Assembly (NCBI RefSeq): GCF_002776525.5
Contig: NC_045437.1
Coordinates: 132,714,590 to 132,778,589 of the forward strand
Direction of reading: 5' to 3'
Source of the DNA: Piliocolobus tephrosceles
Taxonomy: Eukaryota > Chordata > Mammalia > Primates > Cercopithecidae
Length of the DNA stretch: 64,000 nucleotides
Shown: positions 63,160 to 64,000 of the stretch, piece by piece
Position numbering within the stretch: the first letter of the stretch is position 1
How the letters are laid out: each line of letters starts with the position of its first letter
The notes under the pieces: model-generated
What the model was told of the DNA's origin: nothing
The model's database searches: none
The model's input: the letters and a program-made list of their open reading frames with translations, nothing else
Translations under genes and position numbers: made by a program

Positions 63160-64000
63160 ATTCTGAACCAAATTTAGTTAGAGTGTGTTCTGTTTTCCAC
63201 ATATGCACCTATCGTAGAAGGAAATTGTTGTGGCCTCTTGCAGTATTCTGAATAATGTCTGTGAGGTCGATGACCCTTAATGAGAGGGAAGCAAATAGAT
63301 GTTTCCATAGGTGAAAAAGAAAATCTTCATTGTTGTTACAAAGGTGTTCTCTATAAGCAACTGTAAAAAAATATTTTTATATTTGTTGAGCTGTATTATG
63401 TGCTTCAGAATCAGTAGTCCTCTGTGACCAACTTTTAAAAGTTTCATAACCCTGTGATCTTTATGTTGTAGTCACTTTGACATGCCTCAGTGTGTGCTGT
63501 GTCATATGAATTGGATTTATGCACAACTTTTTCCAATTTTTCTTATGTTCAGAGTGGATAATTTGGAATAACGTTCTTTAATCGCTTTGTACCATCTCGG
63601 TACCATATTTCTGGCATAGGGTGTAAACATCTAGACATTATACAAAATCTCAAAATACATTATTGATATTCTTACTAATCTTGGCTGACCTTGTAAGGGT
63701 CCTTCACTGAGTGCTTATTAAATAGCAACCATGAGCCCTGTAGAGTACTGTAAGACATGTGACAGATTGTAGGGTTCCAGTAGGCAGCTTACGGTTCTGT
63801 GAGGCATATGCACATGAAAACTGCATGAAAAAGAAATAGAAAATGACACAAGATGGTGTATCAGTGAGTGCTTTCTTAGAAGCTAGTTCTGTTGTAAAAG
63901 AAAGAAGGTCTCTATTATACCCTAATCAAATAGTCCAAAATAAATAATTTGAAATATAAATGTGTCTTTTTTGAGAACTTGAGGGGAAAATACACTATAA
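63160..64000. other. Unique intron sequence to the window end
   Basis: A weak MIR-like word 'gagtgcttattaaatagcaac' occurs near 63710. No exon: the sequence of CLINT1 exon 2 is not here. Confidence 0.5.

Larger units (their letters stand above)
48205..64000 (+). other. CLINT1: CLINT1 intron 1 (5' part)
   Basis: Begins with the donor GTGAGT at 48205 and is still open at the window end. I looked for sequence encoding the next CLINT1 residues (TNVVMNYSEIESK...) and did not find it. The intron holds MIR, L2, about 20 Alu copies or pieces and one long Tigger1 transposon at 58190-62743. Confidence 0.85.

Noticed and set aside
1..64000. CRISPR arrays, operons, tRNA, rRNA or other microbial-style systems
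   Set aside because: The regularly recurring units are Alus (7SL-derived SINEs) and microsatellites. No tRNA, rRNA or snRNA gene was recognised by eye.

Overview
This is primate nuclear DNA, most likely from an Old World monkey (macaque, baboon or guenon relative). There are no bacterial-style genes. The sequence is packed with roughly 80 Alu copies or Alu fragments. About nine of these share one young AluY form: 'gtggccggatctcagctc', 'cacctcgcccggctagtt' and 'caggcttgagccaccgcg' at the matching places. I associate that form with cercopithecid AluY subfamilies. The species call is inference from those diagnostic words.

Only one protein-coding gene is supported. At 48164-48204 the + strand encodes the peptide MLNMWKVRELVDKA up to a consensus GTGAGT splice donor, inside a CpG island (about 47880-48390). 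This is coding exon 1 of CLINT1 (epsinR/enthoprotin), an ENTH-domain clathrin adaptor of the trans-Golgi network and endosomes. From 48205 to the end of the window is the first part of CLINT1 intron 1; exon 2 is not present. Bases 1 to about 47880 are the intergenic region upstream of the CLINT1 promoter.

Layout: 1-2000 is mostly unique with traces of old repeats. 2000-10900 is a dense Alu/MIR/L2 region with an ERVL-MaLR LTR at 4206-4589. 10900-14500 is mixed and holds a remarkable rearranged Alu (13352-14125). 14490-21150 is a plus-strand run of L1M 3' sequence cut up by Alus and an MLT1-type LTR with an intact 5-bp target duplication. 21150-27800 holds an 805-bp class I-type solo LTR that split a MIR, plus a second near-identical piece of that LTR downstream. 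27800-34540 is two or more old L1 3' ends with many Alus. 35200-37706 is a Tigger2/MER2-type DNA transposon hosting a THE1/MST-type LTR, which itself hosts Alus. 37930-47850 is Alu, L2, MIR and uncertain LTR material. In the intron, 58190-62743 is a nearly full-length Tigger1 transposon (about 2.2 kb of element sequence) broken by at least eight Alu pieces.

No new biological system was found. What is worth attention is structural: an inverted template-switch event inside an Alu, a local LTR duplication, deep insertion nests that give a relative chronology, a stretch that looks like poor base calls, and a classic CpG-island promoter with ZNF143/THAP11-, ETS-, Sp1-, YY1- and E-box-like words. 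Family names were assigned by recognising consensus words by eye, so boundaries are good to a few bases where target duplications are given and to about 10-30 bases elsewhere.
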